A stretch of DNA of 30,625 nucleotides. It comes from an uncultured Methanobacteriaceae archaeon (GTDB taxonomy: Archaea > Methanobacteriota > Methanobacteria > Methanobacteriales > Methanobacteriaceae). The position numbers and the translations under genes are program-made. Under the pieces are notes generated by a model. The model searched no databases. It saw nothing but the letters and a program-made list of their open reading frames with translations, and was not told the origin of the DNA. Numbering within the stretch: the stretch's first letter is position 1; each line of letters begins with the position of its first letter. The stretch is from the NCBI GenBank assembly GCA_947259185.1, contig CAMYKT010000022.1, positions 1-30,625 on the forward strand, given 5' to 3'. Positions 1 through 7,595 of this stretch are shown here, piece after piece.

Positions 1-318
1 CCTCTTATTCAGATAATAATTAATTTAAAATAGTAGATGATATACTTTAAATTTAAGGAATCTTCCAAAAAGAATGAAATACTCTTAAATATATTTTAAC
101 CAATCTCTTAGATTTTAAAACGGATTCTTGTTATATGCTGCTAAAATTAGACATAACCGTATATATCTTCTTTACTAAAAGATTAAGATGCTGTTTAAGG
201 CATAGGTTATTTTCATGATCTATAGGTACTAGAGATCAGGTCTTTGATTCAGATATTTACCACTTTAAAATTAGCCGCAAGGTTTAAATATCAAATTAAT
301 CTACTAGTTATTTACTAT
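1..318. other. AT-rich intergenic stretch upstream of the tRNA genes
   Basis: No convincing reading frame is present on either strand. The stretch holds a TATA-like promoter for the tRNAs near 283-291 and a perfect-armed hairpin at 216-238 (6-bp TGATCT/AGATCA, one mismatch, then 3-bp TAG/CTA with a 3-base loop). The hairpin is not followed by a T-run, so it does not look like an ordinary terminator. The rest is plain AT-rich sequence. Confidence 0.6.
283..291 (+). promoter_or_regulatory. TATA box for the tRNA-Cys/tRNA-Trp pair
   Basis: The sequence TTTAAATAT lies about 28 bases upstream of the first base of tRNA-Cys, which is the normal archaeal distance between TATA box and start site. The 40-base gap between the two tRNAs suggests one transcript may carry both. 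Confidence 0.5.
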
Positions 319-390
<72 letters not shown>

Positions 391-429
391 TTAGATTCAG
401 ATAAAGAGTTTTCAACTAAATTATATTCA

Positions 430-573
<144 letters not shown>

Positions 574-577
574 CCTA

Positions 578-585
578 TTTTTTTT
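578..585 (+). terminator. T-run terminator after tRNA-Trp
   Basis: A run of eight T begins seven bases after the tRNA-Trp 3' end. T-runs are the usual archaeal termination signal, and the next gene starts about 45 bases later with its own ribosome site. Confidence 0.5.
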
Positions 586-629
586 AATTCTAATTTACCA
601 ACTAGTATTCTAAAGTTCAGGTTGAAAAT

Positions 630-1247
630 ATGGAAAAAATTAATGAAGTATTTTTTATTGAAGGATATGGCTACGACTCTAATATCTATCTAATTGGGGA
701 TGTTCTGGTTGATACTGGAACAGGAAATAATAAAGAATATCTTTTTTCCCAGCTAAAAATGGCCGGCACTTCCCCTGAGAATATTTCCTGTATAGTTAAT
801 ACTCATTGCCACTACGATCATGTAGGGGGCAATAGTTTATTTTCAGCAGAAATAGCCATTCATGAATTGGATGCTCCTGCCATGGAAAGCGGAGATCAGA
901 TGGCCACTGTTTCATATATGTTTGGCAAACATCTGGAACCAGTGAAAATAGACCATAAATTGAAAGAGGGAAATAAAATTGGCGACTTTAAGATCATTCA
1001 TACGCCGGGTCACACTCCAGGAGGCATATGCCTCTGGGATGGGGAAATATTAATATCTGGAGACACCGTGTTTGCAAATGGTGGCTTGGGGCGCATGGAT
1101 GTAGGTGGGAATCAGCGGGATATGCGGAATTCTATTAATAAACTAAGAGATCTGGGAGTGGAATACCTTCTACCCGGGCATGGGCCCTGGGTTGATAACG
1201 GCCAAAAACATATAGAATTAGCCTGTGATATGATTAATATGTATTAA
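630..1247 (+). CDS. MBL-fold metallo-hydrolase (glyoxalase II-like)
   Basis: A cytoplasmic protein of 205 residues with the complete metallo-beta-lactamase metal site: HCHYDH at 59-64, H128 in TPGHTPGG, D145 in SGDTVF and H184 in LPGHGP. These residues bind two metal ions in hydroxyacylglutathione hydrolase-like enzymes. The length is that of the small single-domain subgroup, without the C-terminal helical domain of true glyoxalase II. The start ATG is preceded by an AGGTTG ribosome site. The substrate cannot be read from sequence; archaeal members are usually annotated only as MBL-fold hydrolases. It stands alone between the tRNAs and a convergent gene, and a T-rich stretch follows its stop. 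Confidence 0.85.
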   Translation: MEKINEVFFIEGYGYDSNIYLIGDVLVDTGTGNNKEYLFSQLKMAGTSPENISCIVNTHCHYDHVGGNSLFSAEIAIHELDAPAMESGDQMATVSYMFGKHLEPVKIDHKLKEGNKIGDFKIIHTPGHTPGGICLWDGEILISGDTVFANGGLGRMDVGGNQRDMRNSINKLRDLGVEYLLPGHGPWVDNGQKHIELACDMINMY

Positions 1248-1268
1248 TTTTTTTATTTTCAATATTTT

Positions 1269-2216
1269 CTAGTTTTTAATATAAACTGTTAAATTATTGC
1301 GGGTGGCGTAACTGCCTACAATATCAAAATAAGTTAATTTCCATTGACCATTCTCATAAGATGCCTCAATGCAGGTATAAAATGATCTCCATTTAAAGTT
1401 TTCCACAACACTTAGCTCATCTGCTTTTTTAATTGCTGTTATGGCGGAAGTATATGTTCCATTTTTTATGGTAAGTGCACTGTAATTGCCCTGGAATATT
1501 TTCTCTCCATTTCTACCCCGATATTCATAAAGAGCATATCTTTGATTATCACTACTTCTTAAAACTACGTTCCAGGTAAACATGTCACTGGTAGGGTAAG
1601 CAGCAATATAAGCAAAATTTCCTTCAATTTCTGATTCAAAACTATTTAGTGCATTATTTTTTTCCCAGCCCCGGATTCCGCCCATAGAAATTAATAAAAC
1701 CATAAACAATATCATGGCCCCTTTCTTATAACGCGGGTCAATTTTAAAGTAAAGGCATCCCAACACTACTAAAGCCGCCAGGGTGGTAATTGCATCAGTA
1801 TAATAATACAACTCTCCACTAAAACGGGTCAGACTAAAGGGATAAAAAAGAGGTATACCTCCTGTTGTTAGAAAATCAAGCAACAAATGAATTAAAACAC
1901 CAAAATAAGCTATTAATATTGTTTTATATGTAAAGGTGAGATTCAAATCACGTTTAATCATCCTGCCAATGGTTTTTTGTACCGGCCCCCGGGTTATAAT
2001 AAACAAAAATATCACGGCAGATACAAATCCAAAAACAAAAGAGTGGGTAATTCCCCGGTGGGTGAATACAAAAAGCTGGGGAAACAATATTCCCACAAAA
2101 ATTATAAAAAAATCAAAGTCAACGGATATTCCACCAAAGGCTCCTTCCAGTTTATATTTGCTTTTTAAAAAAAAGAGCAGGATAAAGGGAACAATAAAAT
2201 GGGTAAATAAATCCAT
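1269..2216 (-). CDS. Membrane-bound metal-dependent hydrolase, DUF457/YdjM family
   Basis: An integral membrane protein of 315 residues from the ATG at 2216. Numbering below is from the alternative TTG at 2225, which adds three residues. It has H9 near the N-terminus, the acidic pair D36/D38, HRGITHS at 56-62 and LLLDFLTTGG near 115-123, the conserved histidine/aspartate set of the DUF457 family. The membrane core (to about residue 185) is followed by a soluble C-terminal region of about 130 residues, which the paralogue at 16222 lacks. I prefer the ATG because a minus-strand TATA box at 2234-2244 would place the transcript start almost exactly on it, implying a leaderless message. The reaction catalysed is unknown. 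Confidence 0.75.
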   Translation of the reverse strand: MDLFTHFIVPFILLFFLKSKYKLEGAFGGISVDFDFFIIFVGILFPQLFVFTHRGITHSFVFGFVSAVIFLFIITRGPVQKTIGRMIKRDLNLTFTYKTILIAYFGVLIHLLLDFLTTGGIPLFYPFSLTRFSGELYYYTDAITTLAALVVLGCLYFKIDPRYKKGAMILFMVLLISMGGIRGWEKNNALNSFESEIEGNFAYIAAYPTSDMFTWNVVLRSSDNQRYALYEYRGRNGEKIFQGNYSALTIKNGTYTSAITAIKKADELSVVENFKWRSFYTCIEASYENGQWKLTYFDIVGSYATRNNLTVYIKN

Positions 2217-2233
2217 AATATACAATTATATTA

Positions 2234-2244
2234 CTTATATAAAT
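2234..2244 (-). promoter_or_regulatory. TATA box for the DUF457 gene
   Basis: Minus-strand ATTTATATAAG is centred about 25 bases before the ATG at 2216, fitting a leaderless transcript. No ribosome site precedes this ATG. Confidence 0.45.
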
Positions 2245-2383
2245 CATATTTGGTTTTAAATCATCTTAATGCCATCAAGAACTTTTTTTTTAAGTTATTT
2301 TAAAAACACATTATCTCTTTTTTTTAATTTATAATACAAAAATGATTATAATCAGTCCTAATATATAACTAACTTATTAAATC

Positions 2384-2391
2384 TTATATAT
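2384..2391 (+). promoter_or_regulatory. TATA box for the MFS transporter gene
   Basis: TTATATAT is centred about 29 bases before the ATG at 2417, so the transcript should begin at or just before the start codon. No ribosome site is visible, again suggesting a leaderless or near-leaderless message. Confidence 0.4.
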
Positions 2392-2416
2392 TATATTCAG
2401 AAATAATTATAATTGA

Positions 2417-3661
2417 ATGTTGAAATATGATAAAATATTTGCTTGGATCTGGCAAAACGGTTCTAAAAATAATTTAATCTATATTTTCTGCATCATTATT
2501 CTTTTCTTCATGCTTTTTGATGGAATAATAAGTTATTTAATTCCCTTAGTGATTCTGGAGCAAGGGTTCTCGAAAACAACTGCAGGTATAATATTCAGCA
2601 CAGCAGCAATTGCCGGTGCTTTATTTGATTTTGTAATATACAAAATATTCAAAGAATCAATTTATCGTAGACTCTTTATCATAATGTTTGCCATTAGTTT
2701 TTTATATATTTTCACCATCTGGATTGCCAACACATTTTTATTATTTGTAGCGGCCATGGCCATGTGGGGGTTTTATTATGACCTGAAAAATTTTGGAAGC
2801 ATTGATTTTGTGAGTAGATACTCGTCAAAAGAAAAATTATCTCATAATTTTGGAGTAGTTCAGGTTTTCCAATCAATAGGGTACCTGGTTGCTCCTTTAT
2901 TAGCAGGTTTTGTTATAGTGGGGATTGTGGGTTGGGAACCTTTTGGTTTAGCCCTACTTTTTCTTACTATATCTGCCTTTTTCTTTGTAGTTCTTCTAAT
3001 CAAGGCAAAAAATAAAAAACAATTCATACCTTCCCAGGAAAAAAATCTGCCGGCAAATATTCTCAAAGAACTCAGTTGCTGGAAAAAAATTGGAAGGGTT
3101 ATTTTTCCCTTACTACTTTTAGTATCTTATGGGGCAGTCTATGATTCATTTTTCATGTTACTGGGCCCCATACTGGCTGAAAGATTACCTCTGGAACCTT
3201 TTGATGGGATTTTCCTCTTCGCATACTACTTACCTGCTCTTCTCATGGGTGGGGTAGTGGGAAAAATAACTAACAAATTTGGTAAAAAAAATACTGCAAT
3301 TTTTGGGCTTTTAATAGGATCTTCCATTATCTCAACCATGTTTTTGTTTGAAAACCCATTAATTTTAATTTTAATTGTATTTTTATCATCCTGTTTTACC
3401 AGCTTGCTAATACCTGTAGTTCAGAGCATATTTGCTAATTATATACATGATCTTCCCCGGGCCAAAAAGGAAGTGCAAGAACTTGGGGACTTTTTTTCAA
3501 ACTTTGGCTATATTTTGGGACCCATATTTGCTGGAGCCATTGCAGAGAATTTTGGAAGCATAAATACTTTCTCCTTTCTAGGAGGAATAGGTATTTTGTT
3601 TTCCCTTACTCTTTTGATCTTCCTGAGAAAAAAACCAATTATAAAAACAAAAAATTTGTAA
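2417..3661 (+). CDS. Major facilitator superfamily transporter
   Basis: A 414-residue, very hydrophobic protein with the length and spacing of a 12-TM major facilitator carrier in two halves. A charged central loop (about residues 195-230, rich in K) separates them. The second half begins near residue 227, and the GKITNKFGKKN segment after a TM helix resembles the MFS motif A loop. The N-terminal motif A equivalent is weak. It is likely an exporter of a small molecule or drug, but substrate cannot be inferred. It diverges from the DUF457 gene across a 200-base AT-rich gap and converges on trkA. Confidence 0.82.
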   Translation: MLKYDKIFAWIWQNGSKNNLIYIFCIIILFFMLFDGIISYLIPLVILEQGFSKTTAGIIFSTAAIAGALFDFVIYKIFKESIYRRLFIIMFAISFLYIFTIWIANTFLLFVAAMAMWGFYYDLKNFGSIDFVSRYSSKEKLSHNFGVVQVFQSIGYLVAPLLAGFVIVGIVGWEPFGLALLFLTISAFFFVVLLIKAKNKKQFIPSQEKNLPANILKELSCWKKIGRVIFPLLLLVSYGAVYDSFFMLLGPILAERLPLEPFDGIFLFAYYLPALLMGGVVGKITNKFGKKNTAIFGLLIGSSIISTMFLFENPLILILIVFLSSCFTSLLIPVVQSIFANYIHDLPRAKKEVQELGDFFSNFGYILGPIFAGAIAENFGSINTFSFLGGIGILFSLTLLIFLRKKPIIKTKNL

Positions 3662-3831
3662 CTGATACAGTCCGGTTAATTAAATATTTTCAGGAAATTT
3701 TCATCTAAATTTGATAATAATTCATAAAATTGAATATTAAGGGATTATGTCTGTTATTTTAAGAAAATAAAACGATAGTATTTTTTTAATTTCTTATAAA
3801 CAAAATAATTAGTTTAAAATAAGTAATTTCA

Positions 3832-4482
3832 TTAACTGGTGAAGATTTTGGTCACTGCTTTTACAGCATCTATTTTTACCAGTACTGATACCTTGGTATT
3901 TTCTTCCAGAATCATACTGGAATGGGGTATGATTATTTCTCCATTATTATAAATGGCCACAATCAGATAGTCTTCGGTGGGGCTGATATCTCCCACGCTT
4001 TTACCTATAATCTTCTTATTTTTAACAGTCATATCTAGTATTTCGGCATTTCCATGCCCCATGACTATCAAATCAGCAACTTTAGGTCGGGTAATTAGTT
4101 TTTCCAGATATCCAGCAGCTGCGCGTTCTGGGGAAATAACATCGTCAATACCCACCTTTCTAAATGCTTCTTCATGGTCAGGGTTACTTACCCTGGCTAT
4201 AATTTTAGAAAGATTGTATTCACGTACCAGTATGCAGGATAAGAGGTTCGCTTCATCATTTCCTGTAGCTGCTACGAATACATCTGCAGTTTTTATATTT
4301 GCTTCTTCTAAGGTCTTGGTATCGGTTCCATTACCACATATTACCAGGGCATCCAGTTCCACTGCGGCATTACCACACAAAGATTCATCATTTTCAATAA
4401 GGGTCACATCATGACCATCAGATATTAAAAGAGTGGCCAGGGTCAATCCCACTCGCCCTCCTCCCATTATAACAATGTACAT
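3832..4482 (-). CDS. trkA: TrkA: NAD-binding regulatory subunit of Trk potassium uptake
   Basis: A soluble protein of 216 residues. It starts with a Rossmann beta strand and GGGRVG (7-12), then IENDE, GNGTD and AATGNDEANL, the pattern of a TrkA-N (RCK) domain. The TrkA-C domain occupies about residues 135-216. Single-RCK TrkA of this length forms a ring on the cytoplasmic face of TrkH and gates potassium flux in response to NAD(H) or ATP. It lies downstream of trkH on the same strand with a 185-base gap, so the pair is probably one transcription unit. An AGGTG ribosome site precedes the ATG. Confidence 0.92.
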   Translation of the reverse strand: MYIVIMGGGRVGLTLATLLISDGHDVTLIENDESLCGNAAVELDALVICGNGTDTKTLEEANIKTADVFVAATGNDEANLLSCILVREYNLSKIIARVSNPDHEEAFRKVGIDDVISPERAAAGYLEKLITRPKVADLIVMGHGNAEILDMTVKNKKIIGKSVGDISPTEDYLIVAIYNNGEIIIPHSSMILEENTKVSVLVKIDAVKAVTKIFTS

Positions 4483-4667
4483 TCACACACCTTTTTTAAT
4501 TAGCTTTTCTAAATCTAATGCTGCCGCATCTCTGCTATTATAAATAAATACATTTATGCACCTTTTTTTAAGAATTAAATGAATTGTAATGTAATTATAT
4601 AATAATGAAATATATTTTAATAGGTAAAATTGTTTGCGTATTCCTATTAATAAGTTTTTCTTAAATT

Positions 4668-6098
4668 TCAATTTTTTTTAAAAACTTCTAAAAAGCCTCT
4701 CAGAAGAACAAGAACCGGGATAATTTCCAACCTTCCGGACCACATGTTAAACATTATAAATGTCTTGGGGATGGGAGACATTTCGGCAGAAACAATTCCC
4801 ATGGTAAGTCCTACATTTCCCTGGGCTGAAACTACTTCAAAAAATGCATTCAGTGTATCATAACCATAACTGGAAAGCACAAGCCAGCTAATGAATATTA
4901 AAATAAAATGTATTGATAGGAAGGTCCCAGATTCTTTAATTTCCACATCAGTAATTGATTTTCCAGAAATTTTTCGAGGTATCACCGATCCTTCTGGGGC
5001 TAATATTTTCATTATTTCCCAGTAAATTCCTTTAATAACAGTTACTATACGAATAAGTTTAACTGCACCGGAAGTAGAACCGGCAGCAGCTCCAATAACC
5101 ATGGCCATTATTATTATAATTTTTACATAGCCTTCCCAGTTAATTATATCTTTAGTGGGTTGTATGTTAGCACCAGTGGTGCTTAATGCGGAAATAACAT
5201 GGAAAATAGCATCCATGGGCAGCAAATACTTGTTTATAATTATTAAAAGAGAAAAGATAACAATAAGTATTAACATGGTCCTAAATTGAATATCTTTAAA
5301 AACACGAGTCAATTTTCCTTTAAAAAGTTTATAATGGACTAAAAAGCTGGTTCCACCCATAATCATTAAAAAAATAGTGATATAATTAACCAAATCACTT
5401 TCATATGCCCCAATACTATTATTTTTGATGGACATTCCTCCGGTGGCAATGGTGGTCATAGTGTTATTAATGGCATCAAATAAGGGCATACCCGCCAGAC
5501 CATAGAGCACCACTCCCAAAACGGTATAGAATAGGTAAATCCACCATATGGTTTTCACTGTGTTGCTGATACTGGGTTTGATTCTTTCTTCACGGGCTTC
5601 AGATTTATAAAGACGGGATGCTGCAGTTCCTGGGCGGATTAGTATACCTATTACTACGATAACCACTCCTAATCCGCCAATCCATTGTTCCAGACTTCTT
5701 AAAAATAATATGGATTTGGGCAAAATCTCCACATTGGAGAAGATGGTCATACCACTACCGGTCCAGGCAGAAATATTTTCAAAATAAGCATTAATAAAAT
5801 CAATTTCAATAACCATCATCATAACCATACTGCCAATAAGGGCTGCCCATAACCAGGCTAATCCGGCCACCATCATACCGTGTTTAAGTCTTACTGGCCC
5901 GGAACCAGAAATAAATTTTTTAAGAAGGGTTCCTATGGTTATGGAAATGGCAGAGGGAATCAAAAAACCAATATAATTTCCTTCACCATATATTAAAGCT
6001 ACAAATATGGGCAGCAATACTACAAAACCAATGGCTTGCATTATTATGCCTAAATGTTCCAGGATAACTTTTAAATCTCTTTTTCCAACATATCTCAT
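4668..6098 (-). CDS. trkH: TrkH: potassium-translocating membrane subunit
   Basis: A 476-residue membrane protein with the fourfold M1-P-M2 repeat of the TrkH/KtrB family. The four filter-like segments are TGSGM (113-117), TGGMS (219-223), TTGAN (307-311) and GNVGL (427-431). A conserved GRLEIIP follows the last one (455-461). It imports K+ together with the TrkA subunit encoded just downstream. No ribosome site precedes the ATG, but TATA-like sequence lies 14-35 bases upstream on the minus strand, so the leader is very short. Methanobacteriales accumulate K+ as a major cytoplasmic ion, so a Trk system is expected. Confidence 0.93.
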   Translation of the reverse strand: MRYVGKRDLKVILEHLGIIMQAIGFVVLLPIFVALIYGEGNYIGFLIPSAISITIGTLLKKFISGSGPVRLKHGMMVAGLAWLWAALIGSMVMMMVIEIDFINAYFENISAWTGSGMTIFSNVEILPKSILFLRSLEQWIGGLGVVIVVIGILIRPGTAASRLYKSEAREERIKPSISNTVKTIWWIYLFYTVLGVVLYGLAGMPLFDAINNTMTTIATGGMSIKNNSIGAYESDLVNYITIFLMIMGGTSFLVHYKLFKGKLTRVFKDIQFRTMLILIVIFSLLIIINKYLLPMDAIFHVISALSTTGANIQPTKDIINWEGYVKIIIIMAMVIGAAAGSTSGAVKLIRIVTVIKGIYWEIMKILAPEGSVIPRKISGKSITDVEIKESGTFLSIHFILIFISWLVLSSYGYDTLNAFFEVVSAQGNVGLTMGIVSAEMSPIPKTFIMFNMWSGRLEIIPVLVLLRGFLEVFKKN

Positions 6099-6385
6099 TA
6101 ATACCGTATAAAAGATAATCAGCTGTACATAAATATTTTGGCTTTTGAGAGGAAGAGGTAATATTATTTTAATTGAAGTCTAAAGTATCTTATAATCTTT
6201 TTTTTAATCTTAATCGTTAGAATAATTCTCAATTATTTAAAAAATATCTTATTTTTATCCTGTAACAACAAAAAAATCATTTAAAGCATATATTAAAAAA
6301 TACAATTTTAAGTTTTAGGTTAGCATATTTAAAAAAATAATAATTATTAAAGAAAATCTAATTCAAAGATTTTCCAGAATTTTAA

Positions 6386-6628
6386 TTATTCAATTATTTC
6401 TGCAAATCCAAACTTCTCCCGGACGGCATTTACTTTAATTTTTACCTCATCACCTACACCAGCGCCAGGTACAAATATTACAAAACCTTCTACCCTGGCG
6501 ATCCCATCGCCACTTCGACCAAGATCCTCTATTTTTACATCAAACTCGTCCCCAATATTAATAGGGGCTGAATTACTTTCTTTTCTATCGTAATCATTTT
6601 CAAACAAACCATCACGTCCTAAAGTCAA
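6386..6628 (-). CDS. TRAM domain protein
   Basis: A small soluble protein of about 80 residues. From residue 23 onward it is a single TRAM domain, with the signatures IEDLGRSGDGIARVEGFVIF and GAGVGDEVKIKVN. TRAM is a beta-barrel RNA-binding fold. Stand-alone TRAM proteins are abundant in methanogens, where they are proposed RNA chaperones comparable to bacterial cold-shock proteins. The start is uncertain: the longest frame uses TTG at 6628, while TTG at 6607 has an AGGACGTGATGG stretch before it that could serve as ribosome site. An upstream ATG at 6636 is out of frame. A strong structured element lies about 45 bases upstream (6672-6738). Confidence 0.85.
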   Translation of the reverse strand: MTLGRDGLFENDYDRKESNSAPINIGDEFDVKIEDLGRSGDGIARVEGFVIFVPGAGVGDEVKIKVNAVREKFGFAEIIE

Positions 6629-6671
6629 AATGACATAAAAGCAGAGCTTTTAAGCCAATATAACTAAAGTG

Positions 6672-6738
6672 TATGTGCCAGAGCCTCAGGGGGCATGTTT
6701 CAGGATATCCGGAATAATCCTGATTTAATTGGCACATA
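6672..6738 (+). ncRNA. Possible structured RNA with a three-way junction
   Basis: A 9-bp perfect stem, TATGTGCCA (6672-6680) with TGGCACATA (6730-6738), encloses two inner hairpins. The first is GCCT/GGGC (6683-6686 with 6691-6694, one G-U pair, loop CAGG). The second is a 7-bp stem TCAGGAT/ATCCTGA (6700-6706 with 6717-6723). The joining strands are 2, 5 and 6 bases. The G-U pair favours the plus strand, but the minus strand can form nearly the same fold and would then be a leader of the TRAM gene. It is clearly less AT-rich than its surroundings. I do not recognise it as a known riboswitch or ribozyme. Confidence 0.4.
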
Positions 6739-6923
6739 AATTTAAGTTGAATAATTTTCATATATAAAATTAACTCAATTAGCAAAGTTTTTAAAGAGTT
6801 CTTTGCCTGAAGCCAGTTTATTTATCAACTTTCTTTGAAATATTTCTTTAGACATTTTTCAAATCTTTTAAGATAGCAACTACTAAATAAATATAAACAG
6901 CTAAGAATATTTAAGGAACCAGA

Positions 6924-6931
6924 TTTTATAA
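6924..6931 (+). promoter_or_regulatory. TATA-like box for the phosphoesterase gene
   Basis: TTTTATAA lies about 40 bases before the start codon at 6967, giving a leader of about 15 bases that carries the GGAGGT ribosome site. Confidence 0.35.
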
Positions 6932-6966
6932 AGTTTTTAGAATAATTAGTATTTGGAGGTTATAGG

Positions 6967-7449
6967 ATGATAGGTATCCTTTCAGACTCTCATGACCATC
7001 TGACCGCCATAAAAAAGGCTGTAAAGATATTCAATAAAAATCAAGTAGAGCTGGTAATTCATGCAGGTGATTTGATTTCACCCTTTACTGCCGGTGAATT
7101 TTTAAAACTTCATGCTCCTCTGGAGGCTATTTATGGAAATAATGATGGGGAAAGAGATGGCCTTAAAACAGCTTTTTCAGATTTATGTATATTGGAGGAT
7201 TTTAAGGATATTTCCTATGGAAAACGAAGAATTGCAGTAATACATGGCCATCTGCCTCCTCTGGTGGACTCCTTAGTCCATTGCGGAAAGTATGATATTG
7301 TAATCAGGGGTCACACACATCAATTTGAGATTTCTAATGGTAAAACCATGCTTATAAATCCTGGAGAATGCTGTGGGTATCTAACTGGGAAAAAATCCCT
7401 GGTCTTAATTGATCCCCATGACCTTAGCTATGAAATGGTGGAATTTTAA
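6967..7449 (+). CDS. YfcE/MJ0936-type metallophosphoesterase
   Basis: A 160-residue cytoplasmic phosphodiesterase of the calcineurin-like fold. All family metal ligands are visible: D7 and H9 in SDSHDH, D35 in HAGDLIS, N58 in YGNND, H93 in VIHGH, and H116/H118 in RGHTH. Length and motif order match the archaeal MJ0936 and bacterial YfcE group, which hydrolyse phosphodiester bonds in a Mn2+- or Ni2+-dependent way in vitro; the natural substrate is not established. The start is fixed by a GGAGGT ribosome site seven bases upstream. It appears to be a single-gene unit. Confidence 0.88.
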   Translation: MIGILSDSHDHLTAIKKAVKIFNKNQVELVIHAGDLISPFTAGEFLKLHAPLEAIYGNNDGERDGLKTAFSDLCILEDFKDISYGKRRIAVIHGHLPPLVDSLVHCGKYDIVIRGHTHQFEISNGKTMLINPGECCGYLTGKKSLVLIDPHDLSYEMVEF

Positions 7450-7595
7450 ATCATAATAATAAAATAGATATTATTTATTGTTGAAAAATAAAATAATATT
7501 AGATAGAGTAGTGAAATGCTAGAGAAATATCATTTCCATCTGCACCTATTATCCTTTTTTTTTAGGTAATTGAGCGCTTATCTAGAGGAATTTAA

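Larger units (their letters stand above)
6637..6966. other. Divergent intergenic region with a structured element
   Basis: This gap separates the TRAM gene (minus) and the phosphoesterase gene (plus). It contains the stem structure at 6672-6738, then AT-rich sequence with TATA-like boxes near 6886-6896 and 6924-6931 for the plus-strand gene, and a perfect GGAGGT ribosome site at 6955-6960. No protein-coding frame was found. Confidence 0.6.

Noticed and set aside
3977..4414. 145-codon plus-strand frame inside trkA
   Set aside because: Antisense shadow of the conserved TrkA coding sequence.
6672..6740. H/ACA guide RNA interpretation of the stem structure
   Set aside because: An ACA is present at the 3' side, but it is inside the closing stem rather than single-stranded after it, and no kink-turn is evident.
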